64,000 nucleotides of DNA from Acanthornis magna (GCA_036785705.1 JAWUZG010000001.1:1612001-1676000); one strand, 5' to 3'; numbered from the stretch's first letter, positions 1 to 11,510 are shown. The notes: generated by a model from the letters alone, not told the origin. Numbers and translations are program-made.

Positions 1-246
1 GGACTCCGAGAGAATTTTTTTTAAAGGAAAAGAAAAAAAAAAGAAGATGGGAGGACAATTTAAAAACCAGAAAAACAAACAATGCAGACCAAGAGGAAAC
101 GCGGTCTTATGAACAAATGGACCAACTGCCAGTCATGTCTTCTCCTTTTATTTTATTTTGTTTTTTTTTTGGTTGGTTTTTTTTCGGTTTCTTTTTTCGT
201 TTCCGGGGAGGGGGAGGGGGCTGGCTAGAACGGTTTTGGTGATGCA

Positions 247-288
247 TTAACTAACTAACTAACTAACTAAATAACTAAATAAATAAAA
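247..288 (+). repeat. (CTAA)n tandem array with ACTAAC motifs in the presumed 3' UTR
   Basis: Five contiguous CTAA units start at 251, a sixth sits at 275, and AAAT-rich units follow. The array makes four overlapping ACTAAC words (250, 254, 258, 262) and two ACTAAA words (266, 274). ACUAAY with a nearby UAAY half-site is the established binding motif of the STAR-family RNA-binding protein Quaking. If transcribed on the + strand this would be a multivalent QKI-type site. An AATAAA at 282-287 at its end could act as a weak proximal poly(A) signal. It may equally be a plain microsatellite. Confidence 0.6.
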
Positions 289-531
289 CCTGTAGGGAGA
301 TCATTCATTTTGGGCCACGGGCCTTTTACATAGGAAGTACCAATGGTGTCAGGCAATCAGTGTTAACATGCGGACATTGCCAACAAGGGGGTTTCAGATA
401 GCCATTCTCCAGGTCTATACGCATTGTGAACAAGTTCCTGTAATTGTTGTTTGTATGTATAATTCAACGCACCAAAATAAGAAAGATGTAGATTTATTTC
501 ATCTTATTATACAGACTGAATGGTTGTACAA

Positions 532-540
532 ATTTATTTA
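532..540 (+). promoter_or_regulatory. AU-rich element (ATTTATTTA)
   Basis: Two overlapping ATTTA pentamers form ATTTATTTA, the core of the classical mRNA-destabilising AU-rich element. It lies about 75 bases before the first strong poly(A) signal, inside what reads as a 3' UTR. Function is inferred from the motif alone. Confidence 0.4.
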
Positions 541-613
541 CTGCTAGTGATAAGACCTGCTTTTTTTTTTTTTTTGTTTTCATATTTTTTCCTCCTTTTT
601 TTTTTTTTTGGAG

Positions 614-660
614 AATAAACTAGATTAAATTCTGTTGACTTAACAGTGTTTTGTGCTTGG
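614..660 (+). promoter_or_regulatory. Polyadenylation signal AATAAA with GT-rich downstream element
   Basis: A canonical AATAAA lies at 614-619 just after two T-runs. A GT-rich stretch (about 643-660, containing GTGTTTTGTGCTTGG) follows at the spacing expected for CstF binding, so cleavage would fall near 630-642. This is the best-formed poly(A) signal near the left edge and the main reason for calling the strand +. Confidence 0.55.
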
Positions 661-866
661 GGGCGGGAAAAGGAATATTTTTCTTTCTCTATTAATTTTT
701 CTTAACATTTGTTTGGATGGTATTTATTACATAGTTACCACGGGTACGGGAATGTGCGTCTCTGCGCTCATGCTGACAGCCAAAGCAATGTTTGCAGTGG
801 CTTGATTTAAAAAAAAAAAAAAAAAAAAAAGATAAATCACAGAACAAAGGAAAAAAAACCCTCAAA

Positions 867-920
867 AATAAATGGACTGCATGTTAGTGTAACCCCACTG
901 TCCAGTGTGTGCTCCCTGTC
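867..920 (+). promoter_or_regulatory. Second, distal polyadenylation signal AATAAA
   Basis: AATAAA at 867-872 is followed by GTCCAGTGTGTGCTCCCTGT-like GT-rich sequence at about 900-920. It would give an alternative 3' end near 890. It follows a 22-base A-run at 809-830. Whether it is used cannot be told from sequence. Confidence 0.35.
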
Positions 921-2159
921 CCTCGAGTCGCAGTGCAGCCGCGGCCCCTGCGTGATTTCAGGCTCCCACGTGGGATGGGTCCCTTTGGGTCTCAGGCAAC
1001 CAGGGCCAAACTGGAGTTGAGGACAATATGGGGCTGGGATAAGTGCAAGGGTACAGCAGGGTCCTTATGATCCCGGCTGCTTTTTGAAAAAAATGTTTCG
1101 GACAGGAGCGGGAAAAGCACATTCTGCTCTGCCTCATTGGGTACTCGGTGACAGAGCAAACAAACAAGTTGAGATCTTCATGTGTAATCAGGATGGACAA
1201 GATATGTCCTTGTGCTTCAAGGAATGGGCAGAACCCCATACAAAAGGCTGGATTTGATGAGAGAGAAAAATTCACAAAAATTCAAAGGCCATTAGCCAGC
1301 CCTGTCCTGCAAGAGCTCTCTTTGAAAGAGTGCAATTTTAATTAATATAACTATTGATAGCAGCAGAGTTTAGCTCTTATAATTTGACTTCTGGTGCTTT
1401 AATCCTTAGGAGTCCATCCTTCTTTTAGTTTTCAGAGTTTACTCATACAGCTTCTTTATACTATCATAAGGGTTGGACATTTACCTTCCAAACGAAGGGT
1501 TAAACTTCTTATCAAACCACTTCATTTGCTGGAGATTTAAGCATGGTGCGACAAGACAGAGGTTGCCAAGGCTGTGAGAAAATGCTTAAAAAATCCCAAA
1601 CAAAAATACAACCCCCGAATGTAAAATCCTCAACAGACGTGACCTGCAAATTATTTTTACTTTTCCTAATGCTGAGTGAAATTTTTCACCCAGCAATATG
1701 TGTACCCTTGCCTTTCAGTGCCAGGTGGATGGAAAAATATCACCATATCTGTCACATCTGTTTGCATCCCACTTTCTCTTGGGTGATCTCTGGAGGGAGG
1801 GGAGACAGTGGCTTGATCTAATCTGCTGCTGCAGGATGGTTCACGTGAGCGAAGGTGTTTCACGTAAGATACGAAACACTTTAAAACTTTCAGGATGATT
1901 ATACAGAGGTCGAACAGTCGGTGATTTGGGAATGAAGGAGGAGGGGCAGAGGACTGACCTTTATTTGGGCTCTTTCAAAAAGAAATAAGTTAAACTATGT
2001 CTACCATAGCGGAGGATTTGGCAGATGGAAGCGGAACAGGCAGTAATCGTTTTGTAACGTTGTATATTCCTTCCTTTCTTCTCTGTTGACAAAAATGTGT
2101 AAAAAAAAAAAGGACCAGAACAAATGGTACACATTTCAAATCTTATGTTAATCACCTTT
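896..2159. other. Intergenic, no gene seen
   Basis: Only short overlapping frames on both strands, none with a recognisable domain. The one conspicuous word is a 10-bp palindrome CCCACGTGGG (E-box core) at 965-974, in a small GC-rich patch just beyond the presumed transcript end. A T/C-rich and an A-run (2101-2111) are unremarkable. Confidence 0.6.
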
Positions 2160-2540
2160 CTGCTTTCTCAATGAATATTTTAAGCATAAAGACTAAATGT
2201 CGAAATAAAACAGAGTGAAGAATTACCGAGATGCAAATGGAGATCTTGTTGGCTCCTAATTAATCATCTGCGAACTATAAAGCTATTTTCAATTAGCCTG
2301 ACAAATCAAAGGAAATAATCATCTTTGCTGATATTAAGCTTGAGAGATTATTATTTTTTAATTCGCAATGCTACAACCTTTCCCTCCTTTTGCTCATCAA
2401 CAGATTGCAGTTGGACTAAAATACTGATTCCAGGACCTCAGCAATGGCAAAAATTAGAGGAGGATTTGCATGGCAGAATTTTGCATTTGTCAGTTACGGT
2501 CGTGATTTTTATCCATTTGCTTTAGATGGAACTGGCTCCT
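2160..2540. promoter_or_regulatory. Candidate conserved noncoding element / enhancer
   Basis: A repeat-free, AT-rich block packed with developmental transcription-factor words. It holds an exact POU octamer ATGCAAAT (2231-2238), TAATTAAT (2257-2264), an adjoining CATCTG E-box (2265-2270), a TCF/LEF word ATCAAAG (2305-2311), and further AATTAG and TAATC-type words up to about 2350. It lies about 1.5 kb beyond the presumed 3' end of the upstream gene. Conservation is not visible from one sequence, so the call rests on motif density and lack of simple repeats. Confidence 0.3.
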
Positions 2541-3335
2541 GAGTTTCTCTCTCCAACTCTTTTTTTCCCCCAAAAGTGGAAACACCTTCTTGCAATTTCC
2601 TTCTGATGTTGTTTCACAGGTCTTGGGGGCATTGAGTGAGATGAAGCAGGATTGGGGCCAGCCCAGAGAATGAGCATCCTGAAAAGGACACAAATGGAGA
2701 CACTCTGCATATACTCTAGGAAATATATACATTTTGTCGCGAGACTTCTTACATCAATTATCTTATATTTCAGTGTCAAGAGGAGGATGAACAGAATCCC
2801 TAAGATCACATCCCCCCAACTACTGCATAGATGCTAAATTAACATTAGTATTTTACCAATTTCTCAGTTAATTTAAATTTTTAAAAATTTTGTTCTCCTT
2901 GAGCAAATATTCCAGAATTTTAATGTCTTGAAGGGGTTTTTTTTGTATGTTTGTTCTTATGTTTTGTGTTTGCTTTGTTGTGTTTGTTTGCTTGGGTGGG
3001 CTTTTATTCCTTCCTTCCTTCCTTGCCTTTAATGAGTAAAATCTGGTTTACAGAAAAGGCTGAGAACTGTTGTTCTTGGGCAAACACCTTGTGAATGGCC
3101 ACTCTGTCTTTCTTCATTGCTGAAATTGCAGGGAAGAGCTGATGATGGGCAGGTTGGAGCAGGAAAGCCCTCTGAGTCATGGCTCCACTCTGGTAATCTA
3201 TATTGCACAGAAAACACCGTGGAAGTCATTAGTGGGGTCAAATCTTGTGGTCTTTTTGCAGGCAAAATTCCTTTTGGGAATTTGAGTGAGTAATAAGTGC
3301 TGATGTGTCTGCTGTAGCTACGTTTTATTCCAAGC
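2541..3335. other. Intergenic with simple T/TG-rich and (TTCC) stretches
   Basis: No gene recognised. The block 2934-2997 is a T/G-rich low-complexity stretch of GTTTG-like units, followed by a short (TTCC) run at about 3008-3025. Reading frames here are under 105 codons and overlap each other. Confidence 0.55.
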
Positions 3336-3399
3336 AAAACTCCATTGACATCAGTGGAAAGATTCCCAATGAGTAATGCAGTAAGACTTGGATCAAGAC
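3336..3399. repeat. Decayed palindromic MITE-like relic (CCATTGAC...AGTGG core)
   Basis: CTCCATTGACATCAGTGGAAAG at its centre, then TTCCCAATGAG, then CTTGGATCAAG to the right. This is the order of a palindromic repeat common in sauropsid genomes, which reads roughly TTGACTTCAATGGAAAGACTCCCATTGACTTCAATGGG with GGATC near its ends (consensus from memory). Family name unknown to me. Other relics with the same core are at 26.2, 49.4 and 57.6 kb. Confidence 0.4.
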
Positions 3400-3429
3400 A
3401 TCCTATGTATTATTTTCAACCTTGTCGCT

Positions 3430-3823
3430 TGATTTATCCAGCCTACAGAAGGGGAGGCTGAGGAGAGACCTCATAGCAGTCTACAGCTTCCTCACATAAA
3501 GGGGATGTGCAGTGGCAGGAACTGATCTCTCTGATGACCAGGAACATGACCCGAGAGAATGGCCTGAAGCCGACTCAGGGGAGGTTTAAGTTGGAGAATA
3601 GAAAAAGGTTCTTCACCCAGAGGGTGGTTGGGCACTGGAACAGCTCCCCAGGGCAGTGCTCACAGCACCAGCCCTGACAGAGCTCAAGGAGTGTTTGGAC
3701 AATGCTCTCAGGCACAGGGTGGGACTCTTGGGGTGTCCTGTGCAGGGCCAGGAGTTGGACCCAGTGATCCTTGTGGGTCCCCTCCAACTCTGGATATCCT
3801 AGGATTCTAGGATCTCTAGGATG
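3430..3823 (+). mobile_element. CR1 LINE, 5'-truncated 3' end
   Basis: Matches the CR1 3' end in sense orientation: GGAGGCTGAGGAGAGACCTC (reverse-transcriptase C-terminal region), then the stretch with AAAAGGTTCTTCACCCAGAG, GGTGGTTGGGCACTGGAACAG, and CAGGAGTTGGACCCAGTGAT, then a GATCCTTGTGGGTCCC stretch. It ends in degraded copies of the CR1 terminal octamer (AGGATTCT / AGGATCTC). About 390 bp of an originally roughly 4.5-kb element remain. 5' truncation is normal for CR1. Small indels and substitutions show it is not recent and cannot move. Confidence 0.93.
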
Positions 3824-5589
3824 TCTATTAATTTTTTAGTTCTACTGTTACACATGTGCACAGATATTGCGATATTGAAGGAAAATTTTCAAGATTATCA
3901 ACCTCAGTGCTTTAAGGCTGAAGAAAATAGAAATGTTGCAATTAACACAATCTGCAAACCTTTTATTTTTATCGTGTTCTTTTGAATCATGAGCTGACTT
4001 AGGATGCATCTAGACCTGCAATTATGTTCAGCTTAGCAATGCTTTTGAATTGATTTCCTCCAAGGTGGTTGGTCCTCTTTGGAGTGGTGAGATTTTACTT
4101 TGGTTCACACAGCATGATTTCCTTGGACCTCCACCTACTACACTCATGGGAACTCAGGTCTCAGGGCCAGAATAGAACTACACTGAAGTTACCCCCAAAA
4201 ATATGGTCTTTGAGTCCTCAGCACACGTTGGTTTCCCCTCCAGAATCACTCGTATTTCTAATGCCCACAGAGCCATAGACCACATGTTCTCATACTCCTT
4301 TTTGGTCACTGAGACTCTTGATTCACTCAAGACTGGTTTCAAGCTGGGGAAGAATCAGGATGGGTGATGAAGGGACAAGAAGGAACCTGTCTTGCCTTTT
4401 GTAAAGCTTAGGGGGTGTTTGGGATAACAAACCTCAAGGAGTTCTTATAAAAAACTATAAACTAAGCCTTTGAAAATGTCCTGTTTACCCCTACTTCTTT
4501 TCAGAGAAGTTCTATATGGCACTGGAAAACTCAACCCAGTCTTGTCACATGGAAACAGGTACTAAATGTGTGATCATCATTAAGATGCCAAATTTCACAC
4601 CCTGAAGTCTGCTTTGTGGGTGCAGAACTCTCAGTGACATCTAAAGCCAGAGAGTCTCATGCCTGTATTAATCCTTCAGAATGCAAAATTCTTTAAAAAC
4701 ACGTTTATCTCAACCTGAAATGCAAATCCAGTGCTTAATTTCTTCCACTTCCTCCCATCCCTAAATCTGGGGAGAAGGTATGTTATGAAGATAAATTCAT
4801 CACTTTTGCAGAGTTTGGGTGCAGGTTGATGAGCACCACAGAAAATCCATCAGCTTCACCAGGTCTGCAGGAAAGCAGGAGTGAAGAGTGAGCCAAAGAG
4901 AGGTCCATGGCTCAGGAAGAGCAATGTCCTCCCTGAATGAGGCAAAGGGGAAAAAAAAATGTGTGATTGTGATATGTAGAAGGGAAAATATAGGTGGAGG
5001 GAGGATGAATAATTCAGTCTGGTGCTTCCTAACATTTTGGTGGCTGATTTTTAAATCTTCACACTATTTTTTTAAAATGCAATTTTTGATCACATTCTTC
5101 TGTAGAAATACACACAGGTATAGGTGGGTGCTTATGGGTGGTATGGACTCCATACCTGGTCACAAAGGAAATGCAGTGTGTGCTGTGTCTATGAGTGTGT
5201 CTATACCCAGGAGGGCACCTGTCTGTCTTCGCTGGCTCTGTGTGTGCCTGTGTGGATATCTAAGCTACAGTTCTACAGAAACCAAGGCACAACGCAAATG
5301 TAAAGCAAATTTATACCTGTTCCACACAATTCCCTGAGGCTATGCAGACTCCCGGGTGGGTGTTGGATCACTCTATCCTAGAAGTATATTTCTCTTGTTA
5401 TAAGTTTAAATTAAGGCTTTGACCCGAAGCTCAACTCATTTTTTTTCTCTCAAGGTACAAAACACCTGGTTATTTAACCTGTCCTTTTACATTTCCACTC
5501 TGGGTTACTGTCGACTCCAAAGGCATTGAAACAATTAATGAAAACCTGTCCTCTGGGAAGACAGAAGTGACTGAAACACTCAGGGAAAG
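3824..5589. other. Intergenic, no gene seen
   Basis: No recognisable gene or repeat. The longest frame (4888-5337, + strand, 149 codons) has no domain, low-complexity KKK and CVCLC stretches, and no exon context, so I do not call it. An isolated POU octamer ATGCAAAT is at 4720-4727. Confidence 0.6.
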
Positions 5590-5800
5590 TTTGCTTGCAA
5601 GCCTCACGTGCTGTTTTTCATGCTAACGTGGATAATTAGTGAACCACCTGCATGCATATTTAGACTTAGCCCTTGACCATTTTAATTCCCAATTATTATT
5701 GCATTACAATATTACAGTGCAACTGTTTATTTCACTGTCTTTGTGTTAGAATCACATTAACCTTCTCACACTGGATAACACTTTTCTTGCTAAGCCACAA
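5590..5800. promoter_or_regulatory. Candidate conserved noncoding element
   Basis: Repeat-free block with a CACGTG E-box (5605-5610), GATAATTAG at about 5631, GCATGCATATT, CCCAATTATTATTGCATTAC, and TTTAATTCC words. The mix of homeodomain, POU-like and E-box words resembles developmental enhancers. Evidence is motif texture only. Confidence 0.25.
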
Positions 5801-8800
5801 ATCACCCAGTGCATAACTCGGGGTGGTCCCACGGCTGCAGGTAGCACAGCTGCCTGCAGATCTGGATTTCTTTATTCCAAGTCAGAACACAATCCTTCAG
5901 CTGCAGTTTTGCTTTTAATTACACTCTTCCCTGATATTCACCAGTCATTGAAGAGCTTCTTCTCTCAGCTGGAACCATAATGAAAAATTAGGAAGTCAGA
6001 AGAAAGCAGGATGGACTGTGGTGAATGCAGAGGGGTATTGATTTGTTTTTTGACTCAGTTGGTTTGCTCCCCCTATGCCAACACTAGGGCAGAGGATCCC
6101 TCTCTGCAAAAGGTGAAGTTGCCTCCCTTACAAAACCCCAAGCCAGTTGCAGAAGGTCATCCCTCTTCTCCACGCATGCAGAAATGGTGGCTGATGAATT
6201 TACTTCCTGCAGCGTCGCACTGGAGCAGATTTATAGATTCTGTGATAAATTTTAAACTATATTTAGGGACTCTGAGGAAACAGTAATGAATAGTCACAGG
6301 TCCTGAACTGTTATTCTTGATTGCAGCTGCTTCATAATAGGCTTTTAAAAAAAGTATCAGTATGGGACAGGAAGTGGAGTGGAATATAAAATTATGTTGA
6401 GCCCAGAGAAAGGAGAATCCTCAAGTAGGAATTGAACAAGACCCATGGGAAAGCCGAAAATGAGGAAGGAGGGACTGAACATATGATGGATTTCTGAACA
6501 GTCACCCAGGGTCTTTCCATTAATAGCAGGCAGGATGTTTTCCTTTATGAAAACCCGATTAATTTCGTCAGACACTGATAACCTTTCTATAAGGATTTTC
6601 ATTCTGTGTACTGGATGCATGGACTTAACAGGAATATTCTTGTCTATTAATTTCCGTAGGGTGGCTTTTCTATAAAATACTGGACATCCAAAAAGAGTTA
6701 TGCTTCCATCTGCTCCTCCTAACCTTATTTGTATTTAGGAGACCTTTCCCAAAGGGGTCATGGGAGAGGAAGGTGAAAGCCTATGGATTTGATGACATAC
6801 ATTTGACTGTTGTCTGTGCCTAGGTACTTCATGGATATCATAAAGGAATGGTTGTTTTTTGTTCTACAGAGCTGTCCTTTTGCATCAAGGGGTGTAAAAC
6901 TGGCGTGCAGGCTCTGGTGAGGATGTCTCTCTTTATCCCTTCATTGGAAAATTGACTGGAAGTTTTATCACACAAACCTTGAGCAGCAAATTCAGCATCT
7001 CTGCTCCAAGTTGCTGTTTCGGTGTCCTGTACCTCAGCTCTTGCCCTTGGAGTGGACAACATCCAGGTCTTCCTTGGCTTCTGGCTTTAGCAACAGGTCT
7101 CAGATTTCACTGCCTGTGGTGCAGAGGAAATCTGCCCAAACTTCCTGACCTGTCTCAGTGGAGGGAGTTGGTCTCTGGAAGATTTCTTTTGTTTTTTTTT
7201 AAGAAATAAGACAGAAGAGAATTAGGAGGCAACAAGCTCTTCAAGCCTCCTGCATTCTCAAAGACCTCAGGATAGTCAAGCATTTAAGTACTTGCTTTAC
7301 TGGAGTATGATAGATCAGCATAGAATGACTAAGCAGCTCAGACAAGATTTATGATGTTTGGAGGGATGAGGAAATCCCATGTTTTCATTGAATTTTCTTT
7401 CCATTCCCTCTGGTCTACTTGATCCACCTCTCTGACATGATGTCATGCGTCCTCACTGTGCATGTAGAGTGAATAGCTCCAAATCAAATCTGTCTTCAAA
7501 CTTTGATGACCAAACCTTCATCCCAGAGTTGCTAAAATCAATTGCCAGGTTCTCATTCTTTGCTCACTCTCAGAAATTACTGAGTTCCTTTGACTAAGTT
7601 CTCCCTTCAGGCTATTGGAAAACCAAATTTTCTCTCCACCACAAATCTCCCGGATTAGGAAGATGAGCAATTTTTCCTTTAAGGCAGTAAAGTCCGTAGT
7701 CGCTGACAATCCCGTGATGTGGAAGGGAAAACATCTATCATGCCTATAGGAGTTTATTGATTTTGATAAGTGCTTTGCCAAGATCGATCCATATAAACAT
7801 ATTCCTACTGTTGCAGGATAATCATAAAGATTTCCAGGTGCTTTTAGATAGTTCTGCAATGTATTTGAAATGTAATCTTTGACAATTTTTCCATTTGGTG
7901 ACTGACTATGTATTAGGAACAAGGGTAGATTACATTATCTAGATGGGGGATGTGCCCTCTCCAGAGTTTATGGGTATAGAGATATTTGTTTTCCCATTAC
8001 CTGTGGTATGGGATTAGGAGCAGTGTGAGAGACTAAATGAGACACATGCAATATATCAGGGGATGGGGTGGGCGCCCACAAATATGATCTATCAGATTGA
8101 CCTTCAAAATAATTTATTCTGCATCCCTTCTGCTAAACCAAAGAAAAACTTTTCCTGTGTATAAAAATGCATGATCTCATTTCAAAAGACCCTGCACTCA
8201 AGTGTCTGCTTCTGGGTTTCTGAGTCCATTCCCCTGTCTCATACAATCCATCCTTAAGGCCTCTAGTCTTTGCTAGATTGTGCTCAGCAATGCACCTTGA
8301 AGCATTAAGTGCAGCAGGATAGATCCAACTGATTCAGCAGTTGATTAAGAAATAAGAATCAACTCAAATCCTGGTCATATGGAAGAGGTCTCTTCTGAAA
8401 AGTCCCTCTCCTCTCCCTTGAGGTGTTGATGGAAAGCCTCCTGCCTCATTTGTCGGCTTTGGCCGAGCCCTGAGTGAGGGTTGGATTTCCTGGGCTGTCA
8501 GCCATTCTTGGTCCTCAAAGGAATAGACAACCTGTCAGAGGTGATCAATAGATGCCATTACCCGCCCTGGAGTGTGAGGTTTTTCAAAAGGAAACTCCCA
8601 GGAGGAGATTCAGGCCTGGGATGTAATCTTGACCACACTCAGTTGACAGTCAGGAGAGGTGGTTATGAAGGTGGCAGCCTTCCTTCCAAATGTTCACAGC
8701 ACATGCACCTCAGTAAATGAAAAAACAGATGGGAAAGAGTTGTCCAATCCTTCTCTGTCACTATCATTTTTTTTTTTTTTTGCACCAGTATCCCAGTATA

Positions 8801-9539
8801 TTTTTCCTCTTTTCTACCTAAGGAAGTTGGAATTACCCCTGGACAGAAATCAACATTTGGGCTAGTCCTTCAAAATTTTAGGTAGTCAGGAGAAGCCTAT
8901 CTCTGTCCTCAATTTTATCAGTGCAATTGATTTTGGTGGTGTGGGAGCTGTGAGACTAAGGCTGGAATTAATCCAGGAAGTTATGTCTGAATTGCACCCA
9001 TTAGTTGGGCTGCATGAAATAAGAGCAACATTTGCGTTCAAACTGTTTTTGCAGTAGTATCTAACAACAGCATTCCTGGTTTTGAGAAAAGGCTTGTATT
9101 TAGAATCCTCTGATCCCCAAAACCTGCATCGATGCTCATGGGAGCTGGCCAGTGACTCAAAAGCAACTGAGATTTCCTCCTGAGGCCTCTTGCAGCAAAT
9201 TTCTGACTGTTCTTGCTGTGTTACCTGGACCATTTTTCATGGTTCTCTACCTCCTCAGGCTTGGTTTTAGGTTCTTAAACCAGGCTAAATGTCCAGCTGG
9301 AGACATGACCTTTTCAGGTATATCTAATCAAATATCATGTGTTCCCAGGCTTAAGGTTTTCCAAGGCTGCAAATATAATATTTATTTACCAGTTGGTGTC
9401 TAGAGCTTCTTGACAGTGAGTAGAGAGAAAAAGGCACTGCTAAAGTTTAAATCTTATACATATTTTAGACAGCCACCCAAAATGGCATCCCAGTAAAATC
9501 TCTGAGGCCCAAACCTTTTGAGATCTGTGCAACTTTTTT
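5801..9539. other. Intergenic, no gene seen
   Basis: Nothing beyond short frames. The longest (7518-7922, - strand, 134 codons) resembles no family I know and has no visible splice or promoter context. A 14-15-base T-run sits at about 8767-8781. Otherwise unique-looking DNA of ordinary composition. Confidence 0.6.
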
Positions 9540-10260
9540 TTTAATGTCGAAGCTGTGCTTGGTGTTGCAGCGATTCCTCTTTATGTTTATTATGATCAAC
9601 TAATATGCATTAAGCAGGTTTTGTTTTTGGTATCAAAAAGGCTCCTGGCAGAAGCAGCAATAATTATCGACACAAATAATTTTAATATTTATCTTATCTA
9701 ACATCTGAGCATGTATTTGGAGGGCACCCAGACACGGCAATGATATTAAAGGAGCTTGAAATGCCATTGTATAGGTAAATAAACAAACACATAAATACTT
9801 TGATTCTCAGCTGCATAGAATTAATGCTTCACACATCTTAAGGTGGTGTTATTTCACTGCTAAAGCATTGTTAAAGCTCTAAAATCAAGTCAGGACTACC
9901 GAGGCCTATTTTAACCTGTGCATTTAACCTGTTGCAAAATTATGGTCATGTAGACACAAATCTATGAAGTGGCCCTTAAATAATTATATTTATTTTTCCC
10001 TGCCCACATTAGCTTTGACTTTATCTGGGATTGTGGCAGAGAGCTTTAGGCTCCAATGCCTATTTCTGTAAATTATTAAGTTCTCATCTTTTTGTACATC
10101 TGAAAAATGGAGGTAATTAACCTCATTAAACAGTGTGAAATCATTTGAGATGCAAAGTATTGTATCTCTTTCATTATGCAAGAATAACAATATACTTCAA
10201 AGCTAAAAGAAAAAAGTAAAGTGGCTGCCATTATAGTACCAACCCCATCCAACTCCAATC
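9540..10260. promoter_or_regulatory. Candidate conserved noncoding element cluster
   Basis: An AT-rich, repeat-free block with ATAATTATCGACAC and AAATAATTTTAATATTTATC, two abutting TTATCT words (9689-9699; GATA motifs on the - strand), many TAAT cores (for example around 9976 and 10070), and GAGGTAATTAACCTCATTAA at about 10111. The last is a near-palindrome: AGGTAATTAACCT is a perfect inverted repeat around TTAA. Such density of homeodomain and GATA words suggests regulatory DNA. Conservation is untested. Confidence 0.3.
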
Positions 10261-11510
10261 AGTGACCTCAGAAATCTCAAAACCCCCTTTACAATAAACC
10301 CTTTATTGCAGTACTTTGCCATGGCAGGAACAAGGTGATGCTCTCCCTGAGAAACATTTTCTGAGATTCAGATCCTGATAGGTCTTCTAAATCTGCAACC
10401 ATGCCAACGCACAAAGGATGGCTGTGCAAAAATCAGTGTTTGTGTCAATTGCCAATCTTAAAAAAGTTAGAGACAATTAACATGAAAAATAATTCTGGCC
10501 ACTAAAGACACTGTTAGATTGTGGCACTGCATTAGGTTCTTCTCTCAGGAGCTAACTTCTTGGTGAATTGAATAAGTTTGTAGTCTTCCTGAAGCTGGGT
10601 TTTGTTTTCAAGTTAGTTTTACCAAAAAAGTATCGCGTGAAAGGGAGGGAGACTCATTTCAAAACTGAGCTTGAAGGTGATGGAAAAAAGCTGTGGGGAA
10701 AGCAATCCCCAAATATATAATTTCAACATTTTCAAAATGCTTCTCTTTTGGAAATGTATTTGCTTTCATGCTTAGAAAGCAAAAAGTTTTGGTATTTTAT
10801 TTTGCAAAAGCACTCTGCATAAAAAATGGACTTACTTTAAGAAACAATCAACCAACCAACCAAAAAATATATTAATAGGGCAAATTAATGTGAAAATTTT
10901 AGGGTCAAGTTGAACAAAGTAATTTGCCTTGAGCTATAATGCATTTAAAAATAATTCAGCACAAAATTAAAAATGAATGTTAAACCTCTGTAAGTTTTTG
11001 TATTCAGTTTCTAAATGGAATCCCTCCAACAGAAGGGACACTTGTAGGAAAGGATAATTTTTTCCACCCCCAGATCATTCTTGGACTTAATCTGCTCTCT
11101 TTGTGATCAATAATCAAGCTAGGCCAACACAGCCTGACCTCAGAAATCCCTTCATTAACAGGGTTTGTGACATTTTACTGCTCTTCTCAGACACCCTATA
11201 GAGACATCCAGTGTAAGTAAACATTCATTTTATCTATGACTGACACATTGAATGTGCCCATGAATGAGATCACACATTTCTGTCCAGGCAGAACCATGAA
11301 CAACAACAATGGCGCCGCGTAAAAAGACTGTGTGCAGAGTGAGGAGCTGGACTTCCTGGTTGGGGATCTGAATCTAAAGATTTTAAATTACATAGTTATC
11401 AATCCAGCTGTCAAATAATTGTACCACTTCACACTGGATTTTTGGCATGAAGATTTCAAAGGCCACCTTGCCAGAAGAGCACTAACATATAGAGGACACA
11501 AGAGTTTGCA
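10261..11510. other. Intergenic, no gene seen
   Basis: Unique-looking AT-rich DNA. It contains ACCAACCAACCAAAAAATAT-like low complexity near 10850 and a CAACAACAATGGCGCCGCG stretch near 11300, where an ACAAT SOX-like word abuts a short GC patch. No frame or repeat I can support. Confidence 0.55.

Larger units (their letters stand above)
1..895 (+). other. Presumed 3' untranslated region and 3' end of an upstream gene (partial)
   Basis: No reading frame of note crosses this stretch. It has the texture of a vertebrate 3' UTR: AT-rich, T-runs, an AU-rich element at 532-540, a CTAA tandem array at 247-288, and two good poly(A) signals (614-619 and 867-872), each followed by a GT-rich element. 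The coding part would lie to the left of the window. The orientation is inferred from the poly(A) signals. The gene is not identified. The size of the tail, the AT-rich conserved-looking block at 430-545 and the gene-free DNA beyond suggest a developmental regulator next to a gene desert. From memory I suspect noggin (NOG), but I could not verify this and give no symbol. An alternative is that the stretch is intergenic with chance AATAAA words. Confidence 0.55.

Noticed and set aside
4888..5337. 149-codon + strand frame
   Set aside because: Lys-run and Cys-rich low complexity, no known domain.
7518..7922. 134-codon - strand frame
   Set aside because: No family recognised and no supporting context; a protein search would settle it.
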